A stretch of DNA of 64,000 bases. Origin: Flavobacterium terrigena (GTDB lineage: Bacteria; Bacteroidota; Bacteroidia; Flavobacteriales; Flavobacteriaceae). A program made the translations under genes and the position numbers. Numbering within the stretch: the first letter of the stretch is position 1; each line of letters begins with the position of its first letter. The notes below the pieces were generated by a model that was given only the letters and a program-made list of their open reading frames with translations, was not told the DNA's origin and did no database searches. The stretch lies in NCBI RefSeq assembly GCF_900108955.1, contig NZ_FNYA01000001.1:372001-436000 (forward strand), read 5' to 3'. Of this stretch, positions 45,307 through 56,200 are shown piece by piece.

Positions 45307-46012
45307 ATTTTCTATAAATTTGAAATAATTGAAAAGGCAGCTTCAAAAAATCTGAAAATTTAATTTTTGAATTTCCGATTTCTTCCCATTTTTCTAGAGG
45401 AATTTCTTTAACAACTTCACTTAAATCATTTGTTTTTTGCAAACGTTTTAGCAATTCCACATCAAACAACCATTTGGAAACAAAAGGTTTCTCAAAAATT
45501 AGTTTAGCCGTTTCATAATCAATGACTTTTGCACCACATTGCGTATCATAAACGGCAACTTTCAATATAAACTGACTCACAATTGTAGCGAAAATTCGAC
45601 CAAAATAATGTCTTTTCAGAGATCTTTTCACACCGTTTCCAATCAATTTAATTCGAGCTCCCATTACTATTTTATAGTTAGGATTTTGAATTGAGAATTG
45701 AATTAGTTTATCTAACTCTGAAAAAGGAGTTGCCAAATCGGCATCGAAATAAGAAATAAAATCTACGTCTGAAATAGACAAAACTGCAGAACGAATCGCT
45801 TCCGCTTTACCACCATTTTTATTCAATTTCAAGACTTCAACATTTGAAAATTTTGATTTGAATTGTTCTAAAATTTCAATCGTATTATCGGAACTTCCAT
45901 CATCAACCAACAAAAAATTATAGCGAGGAAATCCATCGAAAATTTGATGAAAATTCTCCAATTTAATTCTTTCTACTTCGTTATAAAACGGGATTACAAT
46001 CACTATATTCAT
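45299..46012 (-). CDS. Glycosyltransferase family 2, ALG5/DPM1-like
   Basis: A 237-residue GT-A enzyme. Nucleotide-sugar binding shows in IVIPFYNEVERI and LLVDDGSSDNTIEIL, the metal-binding motif in YFDADLATPFSELDKL. The later block AVYDTQCGAKVIDYETAKLI and WLFDVELLKRLQ is the hallmark of dolichyl/polyprenyl-phosphate glucosyltransferases (ALG5 type). It lacks C-terminal membrane helices. It probably makes undecaprenyl-phosphate-sugar on the inner face. ATG overlaps the flippase stop by 4 nt. Confidence 0.88.
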   Translation of the reverse strand: MNIVIVIPFYNEVERIKLENFHQIFDGFPRYNFLLVDDGSSDNTIEILEQFKSKFSNVEVLKLNKNGGKAEAIRSAVLSISDVDFISYFDADLATPFSELDKLIQFSIQNPNYKIVMGARIKLIGNGVKRSLKRHYFGRIFATIVSQFILKVAVYDTQCGAKVIDYETAKLIFEKPFVSKWLFDVELLKRLQKTNDLSEVVKEIPLEKWEEIGNSKIKFSDFLKLPFQLFQIYRKYD

Positions 46013-47277
46013 CTGAAAATTTTTCTAAAATAAATTACTAAAACTAACAAATAAGTAAAATAAGTAAAAGTATGCGCAACAACAATTCCTTCAATTCCAA
46101 TAGCGTGTAACATCCAATTTGTCGAGTAATACATGATAAACAAAGAAACTATTTCGGTAATTATAAAGGCTTTCGTGAGTTTTTTTGCAATTAAAATAGT
46201 TCCAAAAATTAAGGAAGTCGCTTTTAATAAATCGCCCACCAACTGTCCTAAAAACAAGGTTTCCATGGTTTCAAATTCTGTAGAAAACAAAACTTTAATA
46301 ATAAAGTGTCGCAATAAATATATCAATGCTAAACCAATAGCAAATATTGGGATAATCGTTTTAAAATAATTGATAATTATCGCTTTTGTATTTGAATTAG
46401 ATTCAGACAATTTCGGATAAAAATAAATTGTCATTATGGAAGAAACAAACAACAAATAATAAGACGAAATTCGCTGCAAACCTTCATAAATTCCAGCGTT
46501 TTTCAAACCCGTAATTTCAATAACATCAGTACGAATTTCTAATAATACAAACGAACCAATTACTCCAGAAACCAAAGCCATTAGTACATATTCTGACAAG
46601 TTTTTAACTACCGATAAATCGAAAGATGAAAACGAAAAAACATCAGAAATTGAGATGAAATTTCTAAGATAAAAAAGACTCACAAAAAACACAAAAACGG
46701 GTGCGAAAACTAATGAAATTAAAGCTCCAAAAGTAGTATAATAATAGATTAGAAAAACTGAAAATAACAAAGCAATACTGCTTGAAATGATCTGAATATA
46801 AATTACTTTTTTGTATTCTTGAAAGCCGTTAACTACTGAAATACAAAACGTTGAAAAAACATATAATGGAAATAAAATTGCCAAAACATAAAATACAAAA
46901 CTATATATTTCAGAATGATTAAATATTTGTTTAGATAAATAATTGGCTCCAAAAATTAAAAACAAACTAATAAGCATTGAAGAAGCTAAAAGTAGTAAGC
47001 CAAAAGTAGCTAAAACCGATTTCAATTTAGGCTTATCATATTGATATTCAGAAACATATTTTACAATAGCATTCTGAATTCCAAGTAATGAAAAATTTTC
47101 TACTACATTTAAGAAGGCTCTAAAATTTCCAACATAAGCCATTCCGTTTGCGCCAACAAAAATAGCTAAAGCTTTGGAAGTAATGAAACCGAAAACCAAT
47201 TTCAACAAAATATGAACGCTATTCAAAGAAGTTATTTTGAATAAAGGCTGTTGAATTATTTTCTTAATTTCAGACAA
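46009..47277 (-). CDS. Polysaccharide flippase (Wzx/O-antigen translocase-like)
   Basis: A 422-residue membrane protein with twelve or so helices and the polysaccharide biosynthesis/MATE-like layout: the N-terminus carries LLKLVFGFITSKALAIFVGA, and VGNFRAFLNVVENFSLLGIQ follows, both typical of the O-antigen translocases that occur beside FdtB-type aminotransferases. It would move lipid-linked sugars across the inner membrane. Its ATG directly follows the aminotransferase stop without a gap, so the two are translationally coupled. Confidence 0.88.
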   Translation of the reverse strand: MSEIKKIIQQPLFKITSLNSVHILLKLVFGFITSKALAIFVGANGMAYVGNFRAFLNVVENFSLLGIQNAIVKYVSEYQYDKPKLKSVLATFGLLLLASSMLISLFLIFGANYLSKQIFNHSEIYSFVFYVLAILFPLYVFSTFCISVVNGFQEYKKVIYIQIISSSIALLFSVFLIYYYTTFGALISLVFAPVFVFFVSLFYLRNFISISDVFSFSSFDLSVVKNLSEYVLMALVSGVIGSFVLLEIRTDVIEITGLKNAGIYEGLQRISSYYLLFVSSIMTIYFYPKLSESNSNTKAIIINYFKTIIPIFAIGLALIYLLRHFIIKVLFSTEFETMETLFLGQLVGDLLKATSLIFGTILIAKKLTKAFIITEIVSLFIMYYSTNWMLHAIGIEGIVVAHTFTYFTYLLVLVIYFRKIFR

Positions 47278-48357
47278 TTAATAGTTATTTAAAGTGGAAA
47301 CAATATGTGAAATTTCTTCTTCTGAAAGCACAGAACTCATCGGTAAACTCAATACTTCATGATGAATTTTTTCTGTAATTGGCAAACTCAAATGATTGAA
47401 ATTTTGTAAGGCTTTTTGTTTATGCGGTGGAATTGGATAATGAATTATAGTTTCAATTCCGTTTTTCAGTAAATATTCCTGTAAATCATCTCTGTTTTGG
47501 GTACGAATTACGAACAAATGAAACACGTGTTTGTCGGATTTTTCGCAAATTGGCAAATTAATTTTAGTATTCTTAATTTCAGCAAAATAACGTTTCGCCA
47601 CGTTTTGTCGCGCTTCGTTTTCAGCATTTAAATGTGGTAATTTTATACTTAAAAAAGCGGCTTGTAATTCATCTAAACGAGAATTTACACCAATATAATC
47701 GTTATGATATTTTTTGTCAGAACCATAATTTCTTAGTGAAAATAAAACTTTTGCTAAATTATCATCGTTAGTTGTAATCGCCCCGCCATCACCTAAAGCG
47801 CCCAAATTTTTACCTGGATAAAAGCTGAAACCACGAGCGTGACTTCCTTCAAAAGGCAATCCGTGAGCTTGAGCAGCATCTTCAATAATTAGTAAATCAT
47901 GTTTGCAACCCAACTCCATAATTTTATCCATTTCAGCCAATTGACCATATAAATGAACTAACAAAATAGCTTTGGTTTTAAGTGTTATTTTTTCTTCAAT
48001 TAAATCCGGATTGATATTGTATGTTTCTATATTTGGTTCTACAAAAACTGGAACTAAATCAGCTTGTAAAACAGCTAAAATACTAGCAATATAAGTATTA
48101 GCTGGAATAATTACTTCGTCACCTTTTTGTAAATTTCCAAGTTGAATGTAGGCTTTTAAAATCAATACCAAAGCATCAAGTCCATTCCCTACTCCAATGC
48201 AATATTTTGAGTTGGAATAGTGAGCAAAACTTTGTTCAAATTGTTTGACTTCGTTACCTAAAATATACCAGCCTTTATCTAAAAATTCCTTTGTTTTAGA
48301 TAAAAATTGTGTTTCAAAAGGTTGATTTAGTTTTTGTAAATCGAGAAATTTTATCAT
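47278..48357 (-). CDS. DegT/DnrJ/EryC1/StrS sugar aminotransferase (FdtB/QdtB-like)
   Basis: A 359-residue PLP enzyme. Marks are [19 protein letters not shown] (substrate end of the PLP site), [27 protein letters not shown] and the PLP-binding Lys in [18 protein letters not shown]. Close in motif pattern to FdtB/QdtB, which put an amino group on C3 of a dTDP-keto-6-deoxyhexose. The adjacent acetyltransferase could then make an acetamido sugar. The 4-nt overlap with the upstream gene shows coupling. The sugar product is inferred. Confidence 0.9.
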   Translation of the reverse strand: MIKFLDLQKLNQPFETQFLSKTKEFLDKGWYILGNEVKQFEQSFAHYSNSKYCIGVGNGLDALVLILKAYIQLGNLQKGDEVIIPANTYIASILAVLQADLVPVFVEPNIETYNINPDLIEEKITLKTKAILLVHLYGQLAEMDKIMELGCKHDLLIIEDAAQAHGLPFEGSHARGFSFYPGKNLGALGDGGAITTNDDNLAKVLFSLRNYGSDKKYHNDYIGVNSRLDELQAAFLSIKLPHLNAENEARQNVAKRYFAEIKNTKINLPICEKSDKHVFHLFVIRTQNRDDLQEYLLKNGIETIIHYPIPPHKQKALQNFNHLSLPITEKIHHEVLSLPMSSVLSEEEISHIVSTLNNY

Positions 48358-49334
48358 ATTAAAACCGATTTTAATTTAACAAAATTCTTGGTTTCCACTT
48401 CATAAAAATCTTGAGTAAAAGTTCTAGCTCCAAAAGTTTCTTTCCAATATTGTAACCCTTGATTAATGTTCTTTCCCTGATTTTCATTTGAAATTCCGAA
48501 ATCGAAAAAATCATAATCGACGTAAACCGTTGTAATTAAATAATGAAATAAATAATCTAATGCAGCATGTTGGTTTTTATCACCAATTGTTGAACTATAT
48601 TGTACATGAACCGTTTTTTTATCAATAAATAAAGTTGCTCCAGCCAATATTTTGTCATTTTCATAAACGTTATATTGTACAATTTGATTTGGAAATTTCT
48701 CTTGTAATAACTTCATTTCAAGATGTGTATGAACTGGCTTAGTTTCATGCTTACTATCCAAATTCGGTGCTAAAACTTCCGTCCAAAAGTTAGTAAAATA
48801 AGTTTCCTTTTTAATTTCTAAACCTATTTTTTTGGAGCGATTAACACATCTTACTCTTTTCGGATCAATTTTAAATTGATGTTTTAAATCAATTGTTGAC
48901 AAAGCATCCCTTCTAATTAATTTCGCTTCAGATAAAAATAAAACATAATTTAGTTCTTCTGAAGGTTGTAAACAATAGAAAGATGGAATTAACTTAAAAC
49001 TGACTGTTTCTATATTATTTTCATTCAAAAAACGAAGAATATCAGAATAAATTGGAATAAATTTCTCTAATTTTAATGAAGAATCAATTACAATTCCACC
49101 ATAAGTTAAACCCTGATGTGAATATATTTTATTCTCAGAAACATTAGCTGGGAAAATAGCTTTCAAATTCTCTTTCTCATCAAAAACTAATAAAGAAAAA
49201 TCTTGAAATCTATCGGAATGATATTCCATAAAATCTCTGTGAAATAAAAAAGTAGCATTTTTGGCATTTGCTACAAAATCATTCCACCTTTGATAGTGTT
49301 CGGAAGTATATTTTATTATTTTATATCTATTCAT
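48354..49334 (-). CDS. GNAT/FemAB-like acyltransferase
   Basis: A 326-residue protein with two GNAT-like halves, as in FemAB proteins: the first has [20 protein letters not shown] and [13 protein letters not shown], the second [20 protein letters not shown] and [20 protein letters not shown]. The LTYGG and FDFGI strands are typical of the enzymes that sit beside FdtB-type aminotransferases in Flavobacterium. It probably transfers an acyl or amino-acyl group to the amino sugar made by the next gene. First gene of the operon; palindromes upstream may control it. Confidence 0.78.
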   Translation of the reverse strand: MNRYKIIKYTSEHYQRWNDFVANAKNATFLFHRDFMEYHSDRFQDFSLLVFDEKENLKAIFPANVSENKIYSHQGLTYGGIVIDSSLKLEKFIPIYSDILRFLNENNIETVSFKLIPSFYCLQPSEELNYVLFLSEAKLIRRDALSTIDLKHQFKIDPKRVRCVNRSKKIGLEIKKETYFTNFWTEVLAPNLDSKHETKPVHTHLEMKLLQEKFPNQIVQYNVYENDKILAGATLFIDKKTVHVQYSSTIGDKNQHAALDYLFHYLITTVYVDYDFFDFGISNENQGKNINQGLQYWKETFGARTFTQDFYEVETKNFVKLKSVLI

Positions 49335-49355
49335 TAATGCAGTCCATATTTAATG

Positions 49356-49405
49356 AATCGCATTTTTATAGGTATTTGCTAAGCAAATTTTAATAAGTTG
49401 CGATT
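49356..49405. promoter_or_regulatory. Nested palindromes in the divergent glycan/T9SS spacer
   Basis: Outer arms AATCGCA (49356-49362) and TGCGATT (49399-49405) surround a perfect 15-bp palindrome ATTTGCT-A-AGCAAAT (49374-49388) with spacers of 11 and 10 bp. Likely operator or cruciform. Confidence 0.45.
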
Positions 49406-49420
49406 TCATAAAGCAAATCT

Positions 49421-49450
49421 TTGGGGAAATTAGTAAAATTTATTACTTTG
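49421..49450 (+). promoter_or_regulatory. Promoter of the T9SS type B gene
   Basis: TTG (49421-49423), 19-bp spacer and TTACTTTG (49443-49450), one mismatch from consensus; ATG at 49492. Confidence 0.5.
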
Positions 49451-49491
49451 GTAAAATTATTCACCATAAATATTAAATTTACCTCCATTTG

Positions 49492-51285
49492 ATGAAAAAA
49501 TTACTTGTATTTTTCTTGTTTATATTTCAGCAAAGTTTTTCTCAAGATATTGGTTTATTCAATCAATTTAATGGAAGATATGATTTTACTTTTGTGGGAA
49601 ACACACTTAACCCAACTGAAAACTCCTTTCAAACACTTCCACCAACAGTATTTACAACTTCGGATGCCACTTTAACTTTAAATTCTGGTGATGTTATTGA
49701 AAGTGCTTATTTATATTGGGCAGGTTGTGGAACGGGTGATTTTAATGTAAAATTAAATGGGACCGATATCACTGCAACCAGAACTTTTTCAAATGTATTA
49801 GATCAAGGTATAGTTTTTAATTTTTTTAGTGCTTTTGCAGATGTAACTTCTCAAGTTCAAGCAACAGGAACTGGCATTTATACTCTTTCAGATTTAGACG
49901 TAAGTACATTCATAGATCATCATGCTCAAAATAGTACAAATTTTGCTGGTTGGGCTTTAATTGTAGTTTATAAAAACCTGGCTTTACCCTTAAATCAATT
50001 GAATATTTATGATGGAATGCAAGTGGTTTCCATTGTGCAAAACTTTTTAGACGTTCCATTAAATGCATTAAATGTAATTGACAATGTAGACGCAAAAATT
50101 GGTTTTTTAGCTTGGGAAGGCGATAGCGGTTTGGCTGTTAATGAAACTTTAAGAATTAATGGAAACATTATTAGTAATCCGCCTTTAAATCCTGCAAACA
50201 ATGCGTTTAACGGAACAAATTCGGTTACCAATTCTAATTCACTTTATAATATGGATTTGGATATTTATAACATTCAAAATAATATAAATGTAGGTGATAC
50301 TTCGGCTTTAATTCAACTTACTTCAGGACAAGATTATGTTATGGTAAATGCGATTGTAACCAAATTGAATAGTCAATTACCAGATGCTCGTATTACATTT
50401 GAAGCACCCGATTTGAGTTGTAACGTTAGAGTTTTAGAAATTGATTACACCGTAACCAACATGAATTCGACTGCCGATTTACCTGCAAATACTCCAATTA
50501 CTTTTTATGCAGATGGTGTTTCAGTTGGTTCAGCATTTACACAGAATATAATTCCGATGGACGGTTTTGAGGATGGAACAATTACTTTAATTATTCCAGC
50601 TACGATTCCTTTACAATTTACTTTAACAGCACAAGTTGACGACACAGGAAATGGAACAGGAATTCATAATGAAATCTCAGAAATTAATAATTCTTTTAGT
50701 TTACCAATTCGTCTTTTGGCCTCACCAAATTTTAATCAACCAGAAGATGTATTAAGCTGTAATTTAGGATTTACTCGTGCTATTTTTGATTTTTCTTCAA
50801 ATGAAAATTCAATAAAAATCAACACTACTGATTTAGTATCATTTTATGAAACTGAAAATGATGCTATTGCTGAAATAAATCAAATAGCTAATACAACAAA
50901 TTATGAAGCTGTAACTACTCCAAAAAGGATTTGGGTTCGAATAGAAAATACAGATGGCTGTTTTTCAATTGCTTCTTTCTTATTAAAATCACATAATTGT
51001 GAACCAATTATTTACAATGCAGTTTCACCAAATAATGATGGTTTAAACGATGTTTTCTTTATTGAAGGTTTACGAAACATATTCCTTAATTTCCAATTAG
51101 AAGTTTACAATCGTTGGGGAAGATTAATTTGGACAGGAGATAACAACAAACCCGATTGGAATGGAAAAGCAGAAAATGCTGTAGGAAATGAAGACGCTCC
51201 TGGTGGTACATATTACTACATTTTATATTTAAACGATCCTGAATATCCAACTCCAATGAATGGCTATTTACTTTTAAAAAGATAA
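49492..51285 (+). CDS. T9SS type B sorting domain-containing protein
   Basis: A 597-residue secreted protein from the ATG at 49492; the TTG three bases earlier is not needed. The signal peptide is MKKLLVFFLFIFQQSFSQ. Residues about 30-290 are a beta-rich domain with SAYLYWAGCGTGDFNVKLNG, FAGWALIVVYKN and GFLAWEGDSGLAVNE, seen in other surface proteins. About 300-410 resembles a CARDB-like unit (NCNVRVLEIDYTV is divergent: SCNVRVLEIDYTVTNMNS). The last 90 residues are the gliding-motility-associated (CHU_C) type B sorting domain: VSPNNDGLNDVFFIEGL, VYNRWGRLIWTG, GGTYYYILYL. It is exported by the T9SS. Function is probably adhesion or motility. Confidence 0.88.
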   Translation: MKKLLVFFLFIFQQSFSQDIGLFNQFNGRYDFTFVGNTLNPTENSFQTLPPTVFTTSDATLTLNSGDVIESAYLYWAGCGTGDFNVKLNGTDITATRTFSNVLDQGIVFNFFSAFADVTSQVQATGTGIYTLSDLDVSTFIDHHAQNSTNFAGWALIVVYKNLALPLNQLNIYDGMQVVSIVQNFLDVPLNALNVIDNVDAKIGFLAWEGDSGLAVNETLRINGNIISNPPLNPANNAFNGTNSVTNSNSLYNMDLDIYNIQNNINVGDTSALIQLTSGQDYVMVNAIVTKLNSQLPDARITFEAPDLSCNVRVLEIDYTVTNMNSTADLPANTPITFYADGVSVGSAFTQNIIPMDGFEDGTITLIIPATIPLQFTLTAQVDDTGNGTGIHNEISEINNSFSLPIRLLASPNFNQPEDVLSCNLGFTRAIFDFSSNENSIKINTTDLVSFYETENDAIAEINQIANTTNYEAVTTPKRIWVRIENTDGCFSIASFLLKSHNCEPIIYNAVSPNNDGLNDVFFIEGLRNIFLNFQLEVYNRWGRLIWTGDNNKPDWNGKAENAVGNEDAPGGTYYYILYLNDPEYPTPMNGYLLLKR

Positions 51286-51321
51286 AACTTTAACTAAATA
51301 AACAAACCTTAAAAATTAATT

Positions 51322-52245
51322 ATGAAGAAAATCTTTGCTCTATTATCAATTATTTGCATTACAAATATATTTGCGCAAACGGAAGAACAAGAATTTGAAA
51401 AAATGCTTAAAATTGGTCAAGAACTAAAATACCAAACGGGAACTATACATTTTTCTTCTGGTAATGCCACATTAAATGTTCCAAAAGGTTTTAAATTTTT
51501 AGATGGACCACAAACGCAAAAAGTTTTAAAAGATATATGGGGAAATCCTGAAGACACCACAATTTTAGGTTCAATTTTACCAGAAGACAAAGGTGTTTTA
51601 GGTAGTGACAGTTGGATGTTTATTATTAATTATGTTGAAGATGGATTTGTCAAAGATGGTGATGCTGATGATATCAATTATGACGATTTATTAAAAGATA
51701 TGAAAGAAGAAATTACCGCTTCAAATCCTGATAGAACGGCACAAGGTTTTCCTTCTATTGACTTGATCGGTTGGGCTTCAAAACCATTTTACGATAAAAA
51801 TTTAAAAGTACTACATTGGGCAAAAGAATTAAAATTTGGCACGGATGAAAGTAATACTTTAAACTACGACTTAAGAGTTTTAGGAAGAAAAGGAATGTAC
51901 AATATTTCTGCAGTTGCTGGAATGGCACAATTAAACGAAGTTAAAAAAAGTATTCCATTAATTATAAAAAGTGTTCAATACAATGAAGGATTTAAATATT
52001 CTGATTTTGATGAAGATAATGACCACGTAGCAGAATGGACAATTGGTGGTTTAATTGCTGGTAAAGTTTTAGCTAAAGTTGGATTTTTTGCTATTTTAGC
52101 GAAATTCGGAAAGTTCATTGTTATTGGTTTAATTGCAGGTTTTGGCGTTATCAAGAAATTCTTTTTTGGAAATAAAGAACAACAAATGACGAAACCTGAA
52201 GTGATTGCTCCAAAAAATGAAGACGAAACAACTTTAGAAGAATAA
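51322..52245 (+). CDS. DUF2167 membrane protein
   Basis: A 307-residue protein with an N-terminal signal (MKKIFALLSIICITNIFAQ). Residues about 40-230 match DUF2167: GTIHFSSGNATLNVPKGFKFL, SWMFIINYVEDGFVKDGDAD, GWASKPFYDKNLKVLHWAKE and YDLRVLGRKGMYNISAVAG. Two glycine-rich membrane segments follow at about 245-285. It is an envelope protein of unknown function, often of stress-linked loci elsewhere. The next gene follows after 15 nt, so both share an mRNA. Confidence 0.88.
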   Translation: MKKIFALLSIICITNIFAQTEEQEFEKMLKIGQELKYQTGTIHFSSGNATLNVPKGFKFLDGPQTQKVLKDIWGNPEDTTILGSILPEDKGVLGSDSWMFIINYVEDGFVKDGDADDINYDDLLKDMKEEITASNPDRTAQGFPSIDLIGWASKPFYDKNLKVLHWAKELKFGTDESNTLNYDLRVLGRKGMYNISAVAGMAQLNEVKKSIPLIIKSVQYNEGFKYSDFDEDNDHVAEWTIGGLIAGKVLAKVGFFAILAKFGKFIVIGLIAGFGVIKKFFFGNKEQQMTKPEVIAPKNEDETTLEE

Positions 52246-52260
52246 AACCCCACAATTACA

Positions 52261-53217
52261 TTGAAAAAGACAAATGGAATTGAAATTACCAATATAATTT
52301 TAATTATAGTTTCGGCTATTTTTGCTTTCATTTGTCCTTTTCAAACTTTTCTTTTAGTGTATGCCTTTCTTGGTCCGCTACATTATCTCACGGAAATTAA
52401 TTGGCTACAACAACGAAATTATTTTCTGCAAAACAAAACTGATGTTAACTATCTGTTTATTCCCATAATTGCAATTGGAAGTATTGTCTATATTCCAAGT
52501 TTAGCTGCATTAAAACCTGTAATTCCATTTCTATTATTTTTCACTTTATTAGTTTCGATTTTTAACTCATCGGAAAACATAAAACTTTATAGAAATTGGA
52601 AGTTTATCTTATTGTTAATTGTTGGAATTGCTACGTCTTTCTACTTTAGAAACTATTTCCACACTTTCTTTTCAATATTTCTCCCATCTTTAATTCACGT
52701 ATTTATTTTTACAGGAATTTTTATCCTTTCTGGATTTCTAAAAACGAGAAATAACTTGTCGTTACTAACTTTTATTACTTTTTTAGCTATGAGTTTATTT
52801 TTATTGAATTTCAATTTAAACACGTTCTCTATTGAAGAAAACATACATTCAAAATACCAATCATTTGAAAAATTAAATCAAACTATTTTATCTATTTTTG
52901 GAGAAGAGAACAACACCAAACACAACATTTATTTTTCCAATTTCGGAATTAAACTAATGCAATTTATCGCCTTCGCATACACTTATCATTACTTAAATTG
53001 GTTTTCTAAAACATCAATTATTCAATGGCATAAAACCACGAAAACAAAATTTAGTGTAATTATTTTAATTTGGATTGTATCCGTACTACTCTATTTATAT
53101 AATTACAAAACCGGATTATACTGGCTATACTTATTGAGTTTAACTCATGTAATTTTAGAATTCCCATTGAATATAACATCTGTTAAAAGTCAATTTAAAA
53201 ATAACCATTACCAATAA
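52261..53217 (+). CDS. Integral membrane protein, TTG start, conserved His in helices
   Basis: A 318-residue protein with about nine helices. The frame has no ATG until far inside, so TTG at 52261 (MKKTNGIEITNIIL) must be the start. His residues sit in or beside helices: LGPLHYLTEINWL, LPSLIHVFIFTGIFI, AYTYHYLNWF and LLSLTHVILEFPLN. This spacing reminded me of the Brp/Blh carotene-cleaving family, where His ligands bind iron, but no full signature was matched, so this is a weak analogy only. Co-transcribed with DUF2167. Confidence 0.7.
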   Translation: MKKTNGIEITNIILIIVSAIFAFICPFQTFLLVYAFLGPLHYLTEINWLQQRNYFLQNKTDVNYLFIPIIAIGSIVYIPSLAALKPVIPFLLFFTLLVSIFNSSENIKLYRNWKFILLLIVGIATSFYFRNYFHTFFSIFLPSLIHVFIFTGIFILSGFLKTRNNLSLLTFITFLAMSLFLLNFNLNTFSIEENIHSKYQSFEKLNQTILSIFGEENNTKHNIYFSNFGIKLMQFIAFAYTYHYLNWFSKTSIIQWHKTTKTKFSVIILIWIVSVLLYLYNYKTGLYWLYLLSLTHVILEFPLNITSVKSQFKNNHYQ

Positions 53218-53251
53218 TTTTCCTATTTTTAGCACACAAAAAACCAAAACT

Positions 53252-56200
53252 ATGCGAATATTTAAACTCTTAATAGTCCTTCTGACTGTTAATTTAAGTT
53301 TTAGTCAAGACTATTTTCCAAAAAATGATGGCGTAAAACAAACCTTCAAAAACGTGGTAGCTGTAACAAACGCTACAGTTTACACTTCATCAAATGTAAA
53401 AATTGAAAAAGCAACAATTTTAATAAAAGATGATAAAATTCAAGAAATTGGTACACAAGTTTCAATTCCAAAAGAAGCGACAATAATTGATGCAACTGGT
53501 AAAACTATTTATCCATCATTTATTGATTTGTATACCGAATTTGGTATTCAAAAACCACAAGCCAAACCAAGAAACTCAAGATCACCACAATACGATTCGG
53601 AAAGAAACGGATATTATTGGAATGACCACATTAGAGCCGATTTCAATGCCTCTGAAAATTTAAATTACGATGAAAATGTGGCTAAAGCTTTAAGAGAAAC
53701 TGGTTTCGGGACGGTTTTAAGTTTTAATAACGACGGAATTGTAGCTGGAACAGGTTTACTTTGGACATTAAATGATGCTGAAAATAACGCAACTCGAATC
53801 TTAAATAAAAAAATATCACAACATTTTACTTTCAAAAGAAGTTCTCTTTCAGGACAATCTTATCCTTCTTCTTTAATGGGAAGCATGGCTTTAATTCGTC
53901 AATTGTATCACGATGCAAAATGGTACGCAGCTGGCGGTTCAAAAACAAAAGATGCGTCCTTAGAAGTTTTCAACCAGAATAAAAATTTATTGCAAATATT
54001 TAATGCTGGCGATAAATTAAACATTTTAAGAGCCGATAAAATTGGTGACGAATTTGGTGTCAACTACATCATTAAAGGTAGCGGAAACGAATTGGAACGA
54101 ATTGAAGAAGTTAAAAAAACGAATGCGACTTTAATTATGCCAATTAATTTCCCTGACGCGTATGATGTTTCAGATTCATTTTTAGCAGAACAAGTGGTTT
54201 TATCTGACATGAAATTTTGGAATCAAGCACCTTATAATTTAAAAGTACTTGCTGAAAATAATATCAATTTTGCTTTAACGACTGCCGATTTAAAAAATCC
54301 AAAAGACTTTTTAACGAACTTAAGAAAAGCTGTAGAATTAGGATTTCCAAAAGAAAAAGCAATTGCCGCTTTGACAGAAATTCCAGCAAAAATTGCAAAT
54401 CAAAACAATATTGGTTCTTTGAAAAAAGGAAATTTAGCCAATTTTATTATTGTAAGTGGTGATATTTTCGATGTTAAAAATACTATTCAAGAAAACTGGA
54501 TTCAAGGAAACAGATTTGTAATTGAAAAAATTCAGCCTTCAGATATTAGAGGCAAATACGATTTAACTCTAGATAATACGAAATACGATTTATCAATTGA
54601 TGGTGAAGCTTCAAAAATAGATGCTAAAATTTCTCAGGATAAAGTAGAATTCGGAACAAAACTGACTTACAACGAACCTTGGATTACAATGGTTATTAAA
54701 GGTAAAGATTCTGTTTCGTCAAAATTCATTAGAATTTCAGGATTCAAATCGGAAACTGGTTTATCAGGAAAAGCCATTTTAGAAAACGGTAAAGAAGTTA
54801 CTTGGACTGCTGTCAAAAAAGCAGCTGCAGAAGTTAAAAAAGAGGAGAAAAAAGAAGAGAAAAAAACGCCTGTTTTTTATCCTGTAACTTTCCCAAACAT
54901 GGCTTTTGGAAACAATTCGAAACCGAAACAAGAAACGATTTTATTTAAAAACGCAACGGTTTGGACAGGTGAAAAAGACGGAATCTTAAAAGAAACAGAT
55001 GTTTTAATTGAAAACGGAAAAATTGTAAAAATTGGTAAAAACTTATCCCAAAAAGGAAAAGTTATTGATGCAACAGGAAAACACTTAACTGCTGGAATTA
55101 TTGACGAACATTCACATATTGCTATTTCAAATGGTGTGAACGAAGGCGGACAAAATTCTTCAGCTGAAGTAACTATTGAAGATGTAGTAAATTCTGAAGA
55201 TATCAATATTTACAGAAACTTAGCAGGTGGAGTTACATCAGCAAATTTATTACATGGTTCTGCTAATCCAATTGGTGGTCGAGCTGCGTTTATCAAATTA
55301 AAATGGGGTTACAATCCTGATGAAATGTTAGTAAAAGATGCTCCAAAATACATCAAGTTTGCTTTAGGTGAAAACGTAAAACAATCGAATTGGGGTGATG
55401 TGGAAAGATTACGTTTTCCTCAATCTCGTATGGGTGTAGAACAAGTTTATGAAGACTATTTTTCTCGTGCCATTGCGTACAAAAAAGAATGGGATTCGTA
55501 CAATGCAACTAAAGGAAAAATTGCGCCACGATTTGATATCGAATTAGAGACTTTAAGTCAAATTTTAAACAAAAAACGTTTCATCACTTGTCACTCTTAC
55601 GTACAATCTGAAATTAATATGTTAATGAAAGTGGCTGAAAAGTATAATTTCAAAATCCAAACGTTTACGCATATTTTAGAAGGTTATAAAGTGGCTGATA
55701 AAATGGCGAAACATGGTGTTGGTGGTTCAACTTTCGCAGATTGGTGGGGTTATAAATTTGAGGTAAACGATGCAATTCCTTATAATGCAGCACTTATGAA
55801 TAATGTTGGTGTAACGGTTTCAATCAATTCTGATGATGCGGAAATGTCGAGAAGATTAAATCAAGAAGCTGGAAAAACATTAAAATATGGTGGTGTAACG
55901 GAAGAAGCAGCTTGGAATTTCGTGACTTTAAATCCAGCTAAATTATTACAAGTTGATGATAAAGTAGGAAGTATTAAAGTGGGTAAAGATGCCGATGTAG
56001 TACTTTGGTCTGATAATCCGTTAACGATTTATGCAAAAGCGGAAAAAACGGTTGTGGACGGAATTGTTTTCTTTGATATTGATCAGGAAAATGCGAAAAA
56101 CGAAATGGTTCAAAAAGAAAGAAATGAATTAATTAATTTATTGTTAGATGCCAAAAACAAAGGTTTAAAAACACAAGAACCAAAGAAAAAATCGAGCGGA

